The notes under the pieces are model-generated. The model did no database searches. It was not told where the DNA came from and saw only the letters and a list, made by a program, of their open reading frames with translations. A stretch of 64,000 nt of DNA from Portunus trituberculatus (taxonomy: Eukaryota; Arthropoda; Malacostraca; Decapoda; Portunidae). Both the position numbers and the translations under genes were made by a program. Positions 10,020-23,309 of the stretch are shown in pieces. Each line of letters starts with the position of its first letter. The first letter of the stretch is position 1. The stretch is taken from positions 14,868,426 through 14,932,425 of the forward strand of contig NC_059289.1 in assembly GCF_017591435.1 (NCBI RefSeq), in the 5' to 3' direction.

Positions 10020-10609
10020 AGAGCGATTGTCCAGAAGAAGCCTTGATGTGAATAAATTTAAAAGACAAAGACTATTAATCATTTAGCTAAATTAATCATA
10101 TTTGTCTACTTTTTTTATTTTCATTCTATTTTTTTCAGTTTCCTTCGTGCAAAGCAAAATAAAAAGACTAGTAGGGAAAAACAAAAATAAATAAATACGA
10201 GTTGGATGTTTTTTCCTTTTCTTTATCCCACACAACTATAACCTTGACAATTAACGAGCGTCCATCTTTTCCTACTCTGGCATTTTCCTCCCCTTGTCCT
10301 TAATTTCCTTCTAAGAGAGTCTGAGAGGAAAGGGTGCCCGTGTTGTTGCTCGCCTTTTTGTTGTTGTTTTCTCCTAATATGCTAGTTTTTCATCCTCTCT
10401 CCGTCTCGTTTTCTTGCCGAGAGACGCGGTTCAAATCTCCATCTTGGGTCGTAATTGACGTTTCATTAGGAATCTTGAGAGGATGTGATAAGACTCAGCT
10501 AATTTTTGGGAGGAAATGAGTTTATAATTCTCGAAATGAAGTTAGCAGTGACGGGGAAGGAGATGGAGGGCGGAAAGGAATAAGGAAGAGGGATGCTGGT
10601 TGGCTGGCC

Positions 10610-10611
<2 letters not shown>
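10017..10611. other. unique sequence, no gene seen
   Basis: AT-rich first half and mixed second half. The longest non-repeat frame is 61 codons and is not recognisable. Confidence 0.55.

Positions 10612-10664
<53 letters not shown>
10612..10664. repeat. (GA)26 microsatellite
   Basis: Perfect GA run. Confidence 0.97.
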
Positions 10665-10670
<6 letters not shown>

Positions 10671-10760
10671 GTGTTCGGTTTCCAATAGAAAGATAAGTAT
10701 AGAAAATATCACTTTATCACTTAAGGCAAATATTGAAGTAAAGATTCACTAGTATGATGT

Positions 10761-10763
<3 letters not shown>

Positions 10764-10845
<82 letters not shown>
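10764..10845. repeat. (CA)41 microsatellite
   Basis: Perfect CA run, 100 bp after the GA array. Confidence 0.97.
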
Positions 10846-10848
<3 letters not shown>

Positions 10849-11044
10849 TCAATATGATAACTGCATTCTATCATGAAAGCACTGAAGCAAATGCCTTTTT
10901 AATCCTTACCTGGTGATTAATGATAATTAGATTAATGGGGCCAGGTAGATGATCCTCCCTGGCGGCCCTAAAGAGGAGATTAGCCACAGGTATCAGGTAT
11001 TGAGTATTGGACATTGATCACTATAGGATTTAGGTCATATTTTT

Positions 11045-12540
<1,496 letters not shown>

Positions 12541-12567
12541 ATTCCATTCGTCACCACTTCCCCCTTT

Positions 12568-12780
12568 CTCTCTCTCTGCTCGTATGAATTTCTGCTTTTC
12601 TTTCTCTCATTCACACACTCTCTCAGTTAGCAATGGAGACAATACAGGCTGAGCTGAAAGTAGACATTCCTCTCTCACTCCCTCCTACCTTTCCATTCCT
12701 CTATTTCTGTGTCTGTATGAATTTCTCTCACTCACACTCACAGTTAGCAATGGAGACAATAACAGTCAGCTCAAAGTCGG
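12568..12780. repeat. 117-bp imperfect tandem duplication
   Basis: CAGTTAGCAATGGAGACAAT occurs at 12624 and 12741. Each copy is preceded by GTATGAATTTCT and CTCTC/CACAC stretches and followed by a CAG(T/G)C...AGCT-type tail. Copies differ by indels in the C/T-rich part. Confidence 0.8.
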
Positions 12781-12789
12781 TATGCTCAC

Positions 12790-14320
12790 CTGTAATCCGA
12801 GCGAGGCCCCGGCAAGATACAATGCGGCCGGTGCTCCTGACACCTGCTGGACCCGACACCCGCAGAAACATTCGTAGAAACTGACCCTCAGGAATGGCGT
12901 GGAAAGACGATACTTGTCAGCCCTTTTGTCTGATTCCCGGATTGATGGAATGTCCAGTTATGCTCGGATACCCTTCCTCCGTGTTTTACTTCCCTATTTC
13001 CTCACTATTTTCGTCTCCTCCTTTCTGTAATTTTTCTATTTTGATGGTGATAACGTATGTGTATTCTCTACTGCAATATATGTCTTTATTCACGTCTTGT
13101 ATTCATGAACGCGTAACATGCTCTGTCTCTTCAAAGTCACGTGTGCATCCGCTCCTCACGAGTTCCCTGTAACGGAGTCGGCAATGTAACGAACTGACAT
13201 TGTCTAAGAGTCGTAGAAACATTCGTGAGGACAGTCGCAGAAACAGGACGGAGCACAATGGTGCCTCTGAAACCCACACCGCTACCACCGGCCCTTTTCT
13301 TTCACTCCATACCTTATTCCTCCCCTCCGTCCCTCCCTCCCTCCCTCCCTACCTTCCATGCCTTCCCCATAGCCGTAGGTGTTCCCATGATGGTTGAAGA
13401 GGGAAAGAGGGAGAGGACATCACACCTGCGTCATTTGCCTTCTCTCAGTGACTTCATTACTCGCTCACTGTTCCTCTCTGGGCTTGCAGTCACCCAAGAG
13501 AGGAAAGAGGCGCTGTGTGCGAGACGGAAGTGTTTCAGAAAGGTGAAAGAAAATCCTACATCTGTAATCAAATTTTGCGAAGATGAAAATGTAACGTTGA
13601 AGTGCGTATGTCTGTGAAAAAGAAAAACACAGCCTTTTATATTTCATAAAACAGAAATGATGTGGGTCGTTTTCGTGAGTGTATGAAAAAAAAAATGGAT
13701 TGAATTATATACACTTGACCCAAAAACATGTAACTGCGCATATCTCACGAAAAAAAAAGGAATCTGAAAACTTCATAAACTTAACGAAAAAATACAACAA
13801 CACAGGTTCGTTGAGTCGGAAAAAAATAATAAACGTGCATAGACTTGTTGCGTGTGGGCTTTATTCCATGGGAGTTCCGCACGTATTGCTGGCAGGGAGA
13901 AGAAAAAAAAGAAAAGAAGAAAAAAAGACACGCAGCCAACATGTGTTAAGAGCAATAACGACGAACACAATGCAGAAAGTGGTGGTTAGTGCGGCCCGGC
14001 GACGCTGCTTTACTGGGAACACTGCTCAACATAATTAAGAAACTTTTAAGGCAAAACCCGCAATCTTTTCACCTTTACCTGGAATCATAGGCGAGACTCC
14101 ACTGCGTGAACAACGAAAGTCACTTCAACCTGTACAATAAACACAAGCTAGGATAATATATTGCTTCATTAACAATATACAACAACAACAACAACAAACA
14201 CAAAAAACATCTCTAATGAACACCCTCCCCACCCTCTCAGCTAACCACCTTCAACAAACTTCTCATTCTCACCTCTTTACTCCACCACCTTTACCTTCTC
14301 CCGTTGCCATCCCCTCCCTC
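12790..14320. other. unique sequence, no gene recognised
   Basis: Contains a short (CCCT)n run (13330-13350), AG-rich and A-run-rich patches at 13680-13930 and an (ACA)n run near 14175-14200. Frames of up to 130 codons (13225-13617, plus) are not recognisable. Confidence 0.5.
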
Positions 14321-14338
14321 CCCTTACCTGAGGCTCAC

Positions 14339-14539
14339 CTGGGCGCCCTCCTGCATAGTGCAAGTCCAGGTGCTCATTGCGGCAAGAGGAATCACGTTTA
14401 GGAATCCAATAGCACCTGGAATGGGAAATGCGTTTTGTTTTGTAGCCCGGAATGCTGCCTTGCCTCCCATTTCCTCCTTGAATTTCTTGGAACACGACCG
14501 ACTGACTGCACGGATGAATAATTGACCAGGTGCTCCGGC
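14339..14539 (-). other. candidate internal exon, 67 codons, unrecognised
   Basis: On the minus strand a pyrimidine-rich acceptor (GGCTTTCTTTCAG) precedes position 14539 and a strong donor (CAG followed by GTGAGC) follows 14339. A second donor, CAG/GTAAGG, follows 14328. The 201-nt interval is exactly 67 codons and is open in phase 0, including a run reading KKFKEEMGGKAAFRATKQNA and another reading FPIPGAIGFLNVIPLAAM. A second frame is also open across it, which weakens the coding call. I recognise no family. It could be a real exon, a pseudogene scrap or chance. Confidence 0.28.
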
Positions 14540-14570
14540 CTGAAAGAAAGCCATGTGTCTGGTCACTACT

Positions 14571-15013
14571 TAGAGGATTTAATGGCCTGTGTTTTTGGTA
14601 TTTCAGGCGACGCGTGTTATCATGGTTCTTCCACGACGCTAAATTCGTTATCCTCGGCCCCAGTCTACTGTAATGTCCCTGCCTGTGTTTCTATTTGTGT
14701 GACTGGGTGTCGTGGAGCCAGAAAGACATTGTGGAATAGAGAATTTCTCCAGCCACGTAAGGATTGTGAGGTTAAATCAGGAGGAGACTGTCGTAAAATA
14801 TATGCGTTAAGTAGAGTTTTACATTATGCGCGTCCGTGCCTTTATATTATTCACCATTACGTATGTATAACTGCACGCAGCCTGAGATGAAAGCAGGCGA
14901 GGTATACATTTGATTCATCGTCATTCTTCATTTCAGCTGCCTCGCTTTCTTATTCACTTATGATTGCTCTCAGTGATAACCTGCGCTTTTCTGCCCTCAG
15001 TCATGGCACTAAT

Positions 15014-15016
<3 letters not shown>
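14571..15016. other. unique sequence, no gene seen
   Basis: A 122-codon plus frame (14522-14890) with Cys-rich, unfamiliar residues crosses it. No splice context or domain is evident. Confidence 0.45.

Positions 15017-15075
<59 letters not shown>
15017..15075. repeat. (GA)29 microsatellite
   Basis: Perfect GA run. Confidence 0.97.
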
Positions 15076-15077
<2 letters not shown>

Positions 15078-15962
15078 CCTTTTAACTGTGCTTCTCTTGG
15101 TTCTTCCATATATTGTTATTTACAGAACATTTACTGAACCCCAATCATCTCAACACTTCCTCATCTCAGGAGACTAATATACGTTGACCCAAAAAATAAT
15201 GATAATAATAAGAATAATAATGATAATAAATGAATAGAAAAAATATAATTAATACAAAAATGTTGGACAAAGGCGAAAAAGAAAAGGGATATAGCAGGAA
15301 AAAGAGACAGTGAGAGGAAGAAGAAGAGGAGGAAGAGAAGAAGTAGGTAGAGAAATCTAAGTAAATACATAAGGAGTAAAGATACAAAGATATGAACTGG
15401 TGAAGAAATCCAGGTACCTTCTGATCAAACTGAACACGAGAGAACAAACCAGACTAGAATAGGAATTAGGTTATGAAAAATGAAAGGAGTATTGGAATCA
15501 AACTGTATCAATCGTATTTAATTTTCTCAAAGCTGAATCATGTATGGCGTGGCTGGAAGCTGTATCTTTAGTTTACGGGAGGGGGAGAGAGAGAGAGCAG
15601 ATGCATTATTTTTTATTATATGATGTACATTGAACCTTCTTTCTATCGCCCATGCCGCCCCTTCCTCCCCTAACGTCCTTCCTCTCCCCTTATATATATA
15701 TATATTCCCTAGCTTGCGTCACCCCTTCACATAAATAGTGATTAATAACATCCAACTGCGGACATGAAAAAAATAATTGTATATGTGTTTGAAATAAAGA
15801 AAAAAATAAAAACGAAATATATAAAAGGGGAACAAAGGGTTCGGCGGAAAAGGCTTGCGACAAAGGGCATTCGGGGCGGAGAAATAAAGAATTGGATCTG
15901 ATTTACAATGGAAATTAACCAGACTAAAATGCTTCTCCCGGGCCCGTCAGCAACGCTTGGGG

Positions 15963-15964
<2 letters not shown>

Positions 15965-16012
<48 letters not shown>
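15965..16012. repeat. (GA)24 microsatellite
   Basis: Perfect GA run. The 890 bp before it (15076-15964) is unique AT-rich sequence with AAT-like and A/G-rich patches and no gene. Confidence 0.96.
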
Positions 16013-16018
<6 letters not shown>

Positions 16019-16168
16019 GAAAGAAAGAATAGAGGTTGGTTGAAGGAAGCAGAGTTAGAGGAAGAGGAAACGGCCTTGTATCTTTGTGTTGATGTGAAGT
16101 TATGTTTGGTGGTGGTAAAGAAATGGTATTGGTGGTGGTGGTGCTGGTAGCGGTGGCCGAGATGATGA

Positions 16169-16218
16169 TGGTAGTAGAATAGAAGTAATGATAATAATAG
16201 TAGTAGTGGTAGTAGTAA

Positions 16219-16253
<35 letters not shown>
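16169..16253. repeat. (TAG)n microsatellite with TGG/AAT variants
   Basis: Degenerate left half, perfect right half (16220-16253). Confidence 0.93.
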
Positions 16254-16950
16254 TCAACAACAATATCATCCATAAATTTATCACTGAAAATATCAAAACA
16301 AAATCATTATTGAGACTCACTACACTCTGGTCACCTACAAAAATAATCTACTAATATTCAAAATCGACCGACTCTGAACTTTCCCAGGGAGCACACAAGG
16401 GGCAGCAGACAACCGTTCACCCATTAGCACAAAATTGCCAGCGGGTTTCCATTAATTTCCCCGCGATTACCGTAACATGGCAGCGGTGTTTGGACGCGGC
16501 CAGCATTAGTATTGACTGCATATGTAATGTTATAGAAATTCCCCCTTTGGCCTCACCCCTTTAGCTCAATAAATTCGTATGACATTTGCATTTCTATCTT
16601 TTTTCGAACTGATGAACAGACGAATGAAATCGAAAAGTAACGAAGAAGGAATTGTTCTTGATAATATATGTTTAGTTTAATATTTTTTTTGTCTTATTTC
16701 ATTTGTTTATCCATTTATTATTTTGGTGGGAAGGGTAACAGCTGCAGTGGCTCCCGATTATTAGACCTGTTATCGGCAAGGTCGGTGTGTTATCGGTAAT
16801 AGCTCGGCTTCTATCGGATACTTCTTCATTATTTATCGAATGTAAAATTTGTGACACGTGAGTTGATCGATATACCGATGGAGTAACATTCACCTACATC
16901 ACTGAAACGTACGTGCATGTTTACTTGAGGAGTGTGTGACCCCCGCCGAT
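16254..16950. other. unique sequence, possible conserved non-coding element
   Basis: Positions 16390-16530 are compositionally balanced with CCATTAGC, CATTAATTT and GCATTAG cores. The rest is AT-rich. No gene seen. Confidence 0.4.
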
Positions 16951-17115
16951 AATAATAGTAATAATAGTAATGCAAATAATCGTAATAATAATAAGAATAT
17001 GATAAAAGGAAAAATAAAAGAATAGTAATAATGGTAAACGATGTAGTAGTAGCAGTAGGTAGTGGTGGTGGAGATAGTAGAGGTAATAGGAAGTAGTATT
17101 GGTGGTAGTAGAAGT
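16951..17115. repeat. degenerate (AAT/TAG/TGG)n triplet tract
   Basis: Triplets drift from AAT to TAG to TGG along the tract, with many substitutions. Confidence 0.8.
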
Positions 17116-17202
17116 GATAACTAAACATAACAACAATCAATCAGTCGATCTATACATTTCAATCACTTACACACATTAGTCCATTGCAACATCCCTGAAA
17201 AG

Positions 17203-17266
17203 AACCACCACCATCACCACCACCACCACCATCACCATCACCACTACCACCACCACCACCACCACT
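17203..17266. repeat. (CAC)n microsatellite
   Basis: CAC triplets with interspersed ATC and TAC variants. The following 400 bp (17267-17665) is unique and holds no gene. Confidence 0.93.
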
Positions 17267-17662
17267 AAATTAATCTCCTAAAGCATAAGATGAAAAAAAA
17301 GTAACATTTCTTCTCCTTAAAGGCCATAAATATTTTTCTGTACATTTACGAGAAGCTTATTTTGCCAAGAGTTCAATAAGGAATGGCAGAATGCACCTCG
17401 CCTCTGTGTTTGCTTTCACTTACCTTTCCAGAGTTCATATTTCCAGCCAATTGACTCGCTCTCTTTTCTTACATAAGCATACATAACCTCTCGTGTATAT
17501 TGACCCTGTTACCTTTATCAATAACACACCTGCTGTACTCTATATTAAGATATCAAGGTTCATATTTTCAACAAAAGGAATGCCTTGTGTTCAATTACTG
17601 GTAACACTAATTAATAACGATCTTGTCACGTAACGCTATGCAAAGAATGTCCTGTAAGTGAG

Positions 17663-17665
<3 letters not shown>

Positions 17666-17741
<76 letters not shown>
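17666..17741. repeat. (GT)38 microsatellite
   Basis: Perfect GT run. Confidence 0.97.
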
Positions 17742-17742
<1 letters not shown>

Positions 17743-17822
17743 GAAAAAATGACACACATATGAACATAATAAATGAATAGACAAATTAACTTAATAAAAC
17801 AAAATGTATTGATAAAGTCAAA

Positions 17823-17840
17823 ATGATGATAATGATCATA

Positions 17841-17909
<69 letters not shown>

Positions 17910-17985
17910 TTCATTATCTTTATTATTATTCATTTTTGTTAGTATTATCATTATCATTATCATTTTCATTTTATTATTATGATAT
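17823..17985. repeat. (ATT)n microsatellite
   Basis: Perfect ATT core at 17839-17910 with degenerate GATAAT/CATTAT flanks on both sides. Confidence 0.95.
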
Positions 17986-18051
17986 AAAGCCTTGTTTATT
18001 ATTTTCATTTGATACGACTTCTATACTGAAAGTGGAGATGAAAGAAAGACG

Positions 18052-18147
18052 TGGAGGAGGAGGAGGAGGAGGAGGAGGAGGAGAAAGAGAAGGAGAAGGA
18101 GGAGGAGGAGGCGGAGGTGGAAGAAGAAGAAGAAGAAGAGGAAGAAA
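18052..18147. repeat. (GGA)n-(GAA)n purine repeat
   Basis: GGA units, an irregular G/A stretch with GGC and GGT, then GAA units. Confidence 0.93.
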
Positions 18148-18210
18148 TCTAAGCCTAAACGCAATAGGGATAAATGTATAAAGGGAGTTTAGAGGAAGGT
18201 GACATCTAAT

Positions 18211-18212
<2 letters not shown>

Positions 18213-18276
<64 letters not shown>
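18213..18276. repeat. (GA)32 microsatellite
   Basis: Perfect GA run. G/A-rich flank to 18415. Confidence 0.97.
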
Positions 18277-18279
<3 letters not shown>

Positions 18280-18512
18280 GACAAAGAATCAACTAAAGTG
18301 TAAATATGTGATTGAGGAGCCTACGAGAGGAGGGTGACAGAGTGAACGGAGTGAGAGGAGGAGAGGGAGATAAAATGGGGAGTAAGAGGAGGAGGGAGAG
18401 GAGAGGGAGAGGCGCGGTGTGAGGGATGACTGGGCAGCTGTTCATGGACGTACTCTTCCCAGGATACAAGTTACATGTCCTTATGTATCATTAAGCAACA
18501 CCCTCTTCCTAC

Positions 18513-18518
<6 letters not shown>

Positions 18519-18575
<57 letters not shown>
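18519..18575. repeat. (CT)28 microsatellite
   Basis: Perfect CT run. Confidence 0.97.
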
Positions 18576-18578
<3 letters not shown>

Positions 18579-19916
18579 CGCTCTAACGCCATTATTTATT
18601 CATCTTTAGTTTTCTTTATTATTTTTCTTGTTGATTGTCTACATTCCTTGATTTTTCTTTGGTTCGTACATTATTTTGTCTTTTGCCATTTCTTTTCATT
18701 TTTCTTCCCTTCCTTCCATTAACCTGTCCTTCCTTATCTGAATTCGTCTAATCTTTTCCTTCATTTCCTGCATTTATTCCTTGCGAGCGTCTTCCATCCA
18801 TGAATTTTACTTAATGTGCCACTTTTACCTCCTTTTTTTTTTCGTTTCTTCCTTCCTTTCCTGCTTCCTCCGTCTCCAACTCTTGCCTTAACATCTTTCC
18901 TTCCCCTCTTTCCCTTTTACCTTTCATTCGCTTCGCCATCTCTGCACTGTTTCAATATTTCACCTTTTTTTTTTTTTACGCTTTTGCCAATTTTTCATGT
19001 CTCCACTCAGCTTTCTCTCTTACAGTACTTGTCCCCATCTAAACACTGTCCTCGATTGTATCCTATTCTTCCCATCCCTTGTCCTTTTCCTTCCCTTCTC
19101 CCAATTCCAAAGATCGTAATACCCCAAAAAAACAACTGATCTCCTCCTTCTCCCTTTTTCGCTCCCCGTCCCCTCCCTACCCGTCAAAGCTCCGCAGTTA
19201 CTCTTGCTCTGATAAACGATAAATCTCGCTCTAACCATGGCGCTATTAGGCCTTGGGAACTCACCGATTCAGGCGTTTGGCTCCATTTACTGCAAAACCA
19301 TTCCCACCGTTAATAAAAACAACGTTACCACAGAAGCCAAGGGACAGCCAACCCTGGGATACCTTGACAGAAGGGTCATTGTACCTTGGCATCTTGGCCT
19401 GGCGCTGGTGGGGCTCATGGGAAGGGGATTTGGGCCTTGTGTGTGGGCGGTGTTAGGGTGAGGATCCCGCGGCCGTACGATGATTAATCCGAATCACTTG
19501 CATCCTTTCTCCGATAATGAGTAAAACACTCCGACCTCCACTATTGCCTCTCGGTTCCTACCATTCTCTTCTCTATCCCTGCCACTACCTCCTCCTCTCC
19601 CTGCTGCCCCCCTTACCTCTTCCTCTCTCTATCTCTCTCCACTCCCTCCCTCTCCCGCTCATCTCCTCTGTGTGACTGCTGGGGGGAAGGATGAGTGACG
19701 CCCAAGGAGAGGTTTCGAGAGCGTGAGGTAATGAGGAGATGATGAGCCGCTCGAGTCCGTCTCTCGTCTTCAGCTTCCTGTGTTTCATTACTTAGCTTTG
19801 TTTGTGTTTGCTTTCTTTTTTTTCTTTTTCTCCCTCTCTCTCTCTCTCTTTCTCTCTTTCTCTTTCTTGCTCGCTCCTAATGAAGTGGGATGTTTGGTGT
19901 GTATTTGTGCTCATTT

Positions 19917-19918
<2 letters not shown>
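18576..19918. other. T/C-rich unique sequence, no gene seen
   Basis: 18600-19140 is strongly pyrimidine-rich. 19140-19500 is more balanced. 19560-19860 is C/T-rich again. Open frames up to 107 codons are low-complexity. Confidence 0.5.

Positions 19919-19987
<69 letters not shown>
19919..19987. repeat. (GT)34 microsatellite
   Basis: Perfect GT run. Confidence 0.97.
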
Positions 19988-19990
<3 letters not shown>

Positions 19991-20650
19991 TCCTTATTGA
20001 GTGCTTTGATCGTAATTTCACTTGTTCGAAATTGACCAAGCATATGCTAATTATTTACTAGAATTTAATGATTTAATGTAATTTCTGTAGGACGCAAAAT
20101 GCCACGGGGTAAGTTATTCTGACAATTACATTATTTAAAATTTCATGTTCTTTTCTTTTTATTCATTATTCCATGTAACACAATGCCGAATATTTGCGTA
20201 TTAAACTAAAATGTTTCTTGCTGAGAAAACTAATGCCTTTTCACACGACAAATTCTTTTAAGGTCTACCATGAAAGTGCGTGAACAGAGAGCGTATAGTA
20301 TTTAAATTATATCTTCGAGGAATAGAATAAATAAAAGCTTTAGAAATATAAACAAAAAAATATGCGGAAAAGAGAATAAAAGCAAGGGAAAGGTGATTGG
20401 AAAAGAATTGTAGCTCACGAAACACTGTGTACTGCATGCGTGTGTGTGTATTGGCGGGGCGGGGGAAAGGTGGGGCTCTGGTGGAGGTCAGGGATCTAGT
20501 GAAGGGAGGAGGGGGTGATGTGCGTCCGGCCCGCCCACAGCACCCGCACGCCCGCCATGTAGCGCCGTATAAGGACAAGCAAGGTACAAGTCACCGCCTC
20601 GCGTGTGTGGTGTTAGTGCTTTAATTAAATTGCCCTCCTGCTTGCCCGCC
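19988..20650. other. unique sequence, no gene seen
   Basis: AT-rich first part and a GC-rich patch at 20455-20620. No recognisable frame. Confidence 0.5.

Positions 20651-20726
<76 letters not shown>
20651..20726. repeat. (TG)n microsatellite with one TTTG variant
   Basis: Perfect from 20665 on. Confidence 0.97.
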
Positions 20727-20728
<2 letters not shown>

Positions 20729-20794
20729 CCTTATAGTTGTTGCTACTAATGTTATTGTTATTATTTCATTGTTATTATTATAATTTTTCTTATC

Positions 20795-20861
20795 ATTATT
20801 ATTATTATTATTATTTTTATTATCTCTTTCACCACCACCACCACCACCACCACCACCACCA
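20795..20861. repeat. (ATT)n then (CAC)n repeats
   Basis: ATT triplets to about 20815, a 14-bp spacer, then perfect CAC triplets at 20830-20861. Confidence 0.93.
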
Positions 20862-21059
20862 TTGTTTCCCACACATTAATCGACAGAGAAACACTCCATT
20901 TCTCTTCATCAATCATTATCCATCTTTTATTTTATTTTTCATTTTTAATCGCCATACTTTTCAATAATTCATGTTGTTTCCAATAATTCATACAGTTTTC
21001 AAAGCCAATGATCTCCTGACGAAGAGAATCAGATGTGCAAGTGAAAATGTGGCCTAGTT

Positions 21060-21062
<3 letters not shown>

Positions 21063-21105
<43 letters not shown>
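21063..21105. repeat. (TG)21 microsatellite
   Basis: Perfect TG run. Confidence 0.96.
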
Positions 21106-21108
<3 letters not shown>

Positions 21109-21533
21109 CACTTGTGTGTCATTTTTAAATCATTACTACAGTGTCTACAAGGCTTTAGAGCTTCTTTGTTCATTCTCTCATAGTGGATGCTGTATTACAT
21201 AAACAGTCCGTCTCTTGGAGTTTTCCTTACAATATGTCACTGAAATTGAACCTCTAATAACTTGTTTTCCTCTTGAATAATCTTGTTCAATTCATCCATA
21301 TCGTGTCTCCTCCAGTCCTCTTCAGTAATGTCCGCCCATGATGCTGTGTACTCCAGAGGGCGAATCTATCCATCCTGCTTGACTTCGCTGGCAGACAGAG
21401 ACAAACAAGGGCACGAGGAGTCAGATTTCGGCAGTGTTAATCGGTGCGAGGCGGAGGTGTGTGTAGCGGGCCAGAGGGGGCCGCTACTGGCTCAGACAAT
21501 GGTATAATTGACAGCACCCGTTTTTGCGTCCTC

Positions 21534-21537
<4 letters not shown>

Positions 21538-21569
<32 letters not shown>
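21538..21569. repeat. (CT)16 microsatellite
   Basis: Perfect CT run. Confidence 0.95.
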
Positions 21570-21573
<4 letters not shown>

Positions 21574-22726
21574 AAAACGACCTCACTTCCCCTTTCTCTC
21601 TCCCTCTCTCGAAAGAAGAAAAAAATGGGTAGCAGGCCTAGGGTTCTTGTGTAACACGCGGGCGGACGTTCCTGTGTATCCAGTTCTATTGTTATTGTCG
21701 CGCACAGCGGTGTGTGTGTGTGGGGGGTTTGTGGGGAGGGGGGGACTCACGAGGTTCCCAGCCGACAGGGAAGTTCCGACTCCAAGCAACCTTATCCGAT
21801 TTGTCTAAATTTAGCGTACTATTGTTGTAACTGTAAAAACAGACTTTATAGGTTAAGAGCAAATTCACTTTTGTTGGTATTGGAATAAATAGTAAATATG
21901 ATTACTTTTTTGTTGCTCTGGTTTTACTCTCTAAAGTTATTCGGGACACAACCTTTTGGGAAGGGATTTTTTTTTTCAGCGGCAGAGTGTCATGTGCGTT
22001 TTTTATGTCATAAATTCACATTCTTTTTGTTCAGTTGAAATTCTCTGTCTCATGACTCGTGCGGGATTTGTGGGTGGCAGGACGATAGTGTGCCAGCCTT
22101 CATGTGCGTAGCACCCAATGCTTAAACTTAATATTAGTTTTTAGCGTCTGTGCATGACAAACAAAGACCTTTAGTTGCTGATGATTATAGCTGTGGATTT
22201 AAGGCGGCACCGCTTGTCACGTGAGGCCAAGGATTCCGATAAGTAAGGTTAAGTGACGCATAATAAGTACCTGGACTGCGCCGTTCCTGGAATACTTGAA
22301 ACGAATCACACGCAGGACATGGATGCAACGCTGTACTTGTGTTTGACTTTCGTGGTAGACATTTTCCGTCCGCGTGATGCACGACTCCGTGGACTCTGAG
22401 GAAGGAGAATTAATATCGCCTAATGGTACAAACTTTGCGCCTCCCAAACTCTCTTATTCTGTTATTGCTTGCGTGTCCCACCTCACTTTGGCCCCAACAT
22501 GCACAGAAACCAACTATCAAACACCAAAGCACCCACGAACAAACAAATACACTATTGTTGTACGTATATCAGCACATTTCCTCGGTTATTCCAGTGAGCC
22601 GCAGGTAAAATTTGCGATGGCAAACACATTAAGCGTTCCAGTGTTTTCGTTCTTTTGTCGCGCCGAGCATTAGTTATGCTCTCCCAACACTCATTTTCGT
22701 GTTCACGACTTTGCGCTACTTTATTT
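21570..22726. other. unique sequence, no gene recognised
   Basis: Includes a G-rich patch (21705-21750). Frames of 99 codons (22374-22673, plus) and 76 codons (22217-22447, minus) overlap and match nothing I know. Confidence 0.45.
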
Positions 22727-22813
22727 ATGTATAACGAGTCTCTGAAGCACCTGCTGAGCCAACTGGAGGACGCCGAGCAAACCACCAAGCCACTTCCCGC
22801 TGCCGAGACGTAA
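22727..22813 (+). CDS. candidate small ORF, 28 codons
   Basis: ATG at 22727 and TAA at 22811-22813. The peptide is acidic and helix-compatible, with residues 2-17 reading YNESLKHLLSQLEDAE. Codons are skewed to CTG, GAG, GCC and AAG, unlike the AT-rich flank just before it, where TTTATTT precedes the ATG. The function is unknown. It could be a real micropeptide or upstream ORF, the tail of an exon, or chance. Confidence 0.2.
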   Translation: MYNESLKHLLSQLEDAEQTTKPLPAAET

Positions 22814-23268
22814 ACCATCACGTGGAGGACGCCGCTCCCGAAAGTTGGCGTTCCCGAGGTTATGACGAGCTCCTCTGAGGCGCTTAAAAATGTGTCGAGT
22901 GGACATGACGGGTCATGGAAAATTCAGAGCAGCAGAGGCCGTTTTAATGGAATCAGGGCTTGTTTGATTGTTAGCAGAGGTGGTCACGCGTTCGGTCAAC
23001 ACTCGCTGCCGCCGCCATGTAATGCTAGCGCGTTCAAGTATTTAACACATCGATACAGGAGCTGCGGCCTTATTACAGTGCAGGCGGGGCGAGCAGCCAG
23101 CTGGGAGATGTTTATTCCCGTTGAAAATACACTTAACAGTTCGATACCCGACGAGACGAGGCGACGAGCGAGAGAGGTGGTAATGGCCGGCCGCCGCTCA
23201 TCGACCGCTCCACCACATTAGTAATATTGTGTGTTCGTGGCCGCCAAATGAATATCTTAGGTGCGTCC
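22814..23268. other. unique GC-balanced sequence, no gene recognised
   Basis: A 119-codon plus frame (22862-23221) covers it without familiar motifs or splice sites. Confidence 0.4.
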
Positions 23269-23269
23269 G

Positions 23270-23303
<34 letters not shown>

Positions 23304-23309
23304 ACACAC
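23269..23309. repeat. (CA)20 microsatellite, one interruption
   Basis: A single GA variant near 23299. Confidence 0.95.

Noticed and set aside
20070..20112. 18-nt microexon between TTTCTGTAG and GTAAGT near 20090-20107
   Set aside because: The acceptor has a weak pyrimidine tract and the interval is too short to judge. It is likely chance.
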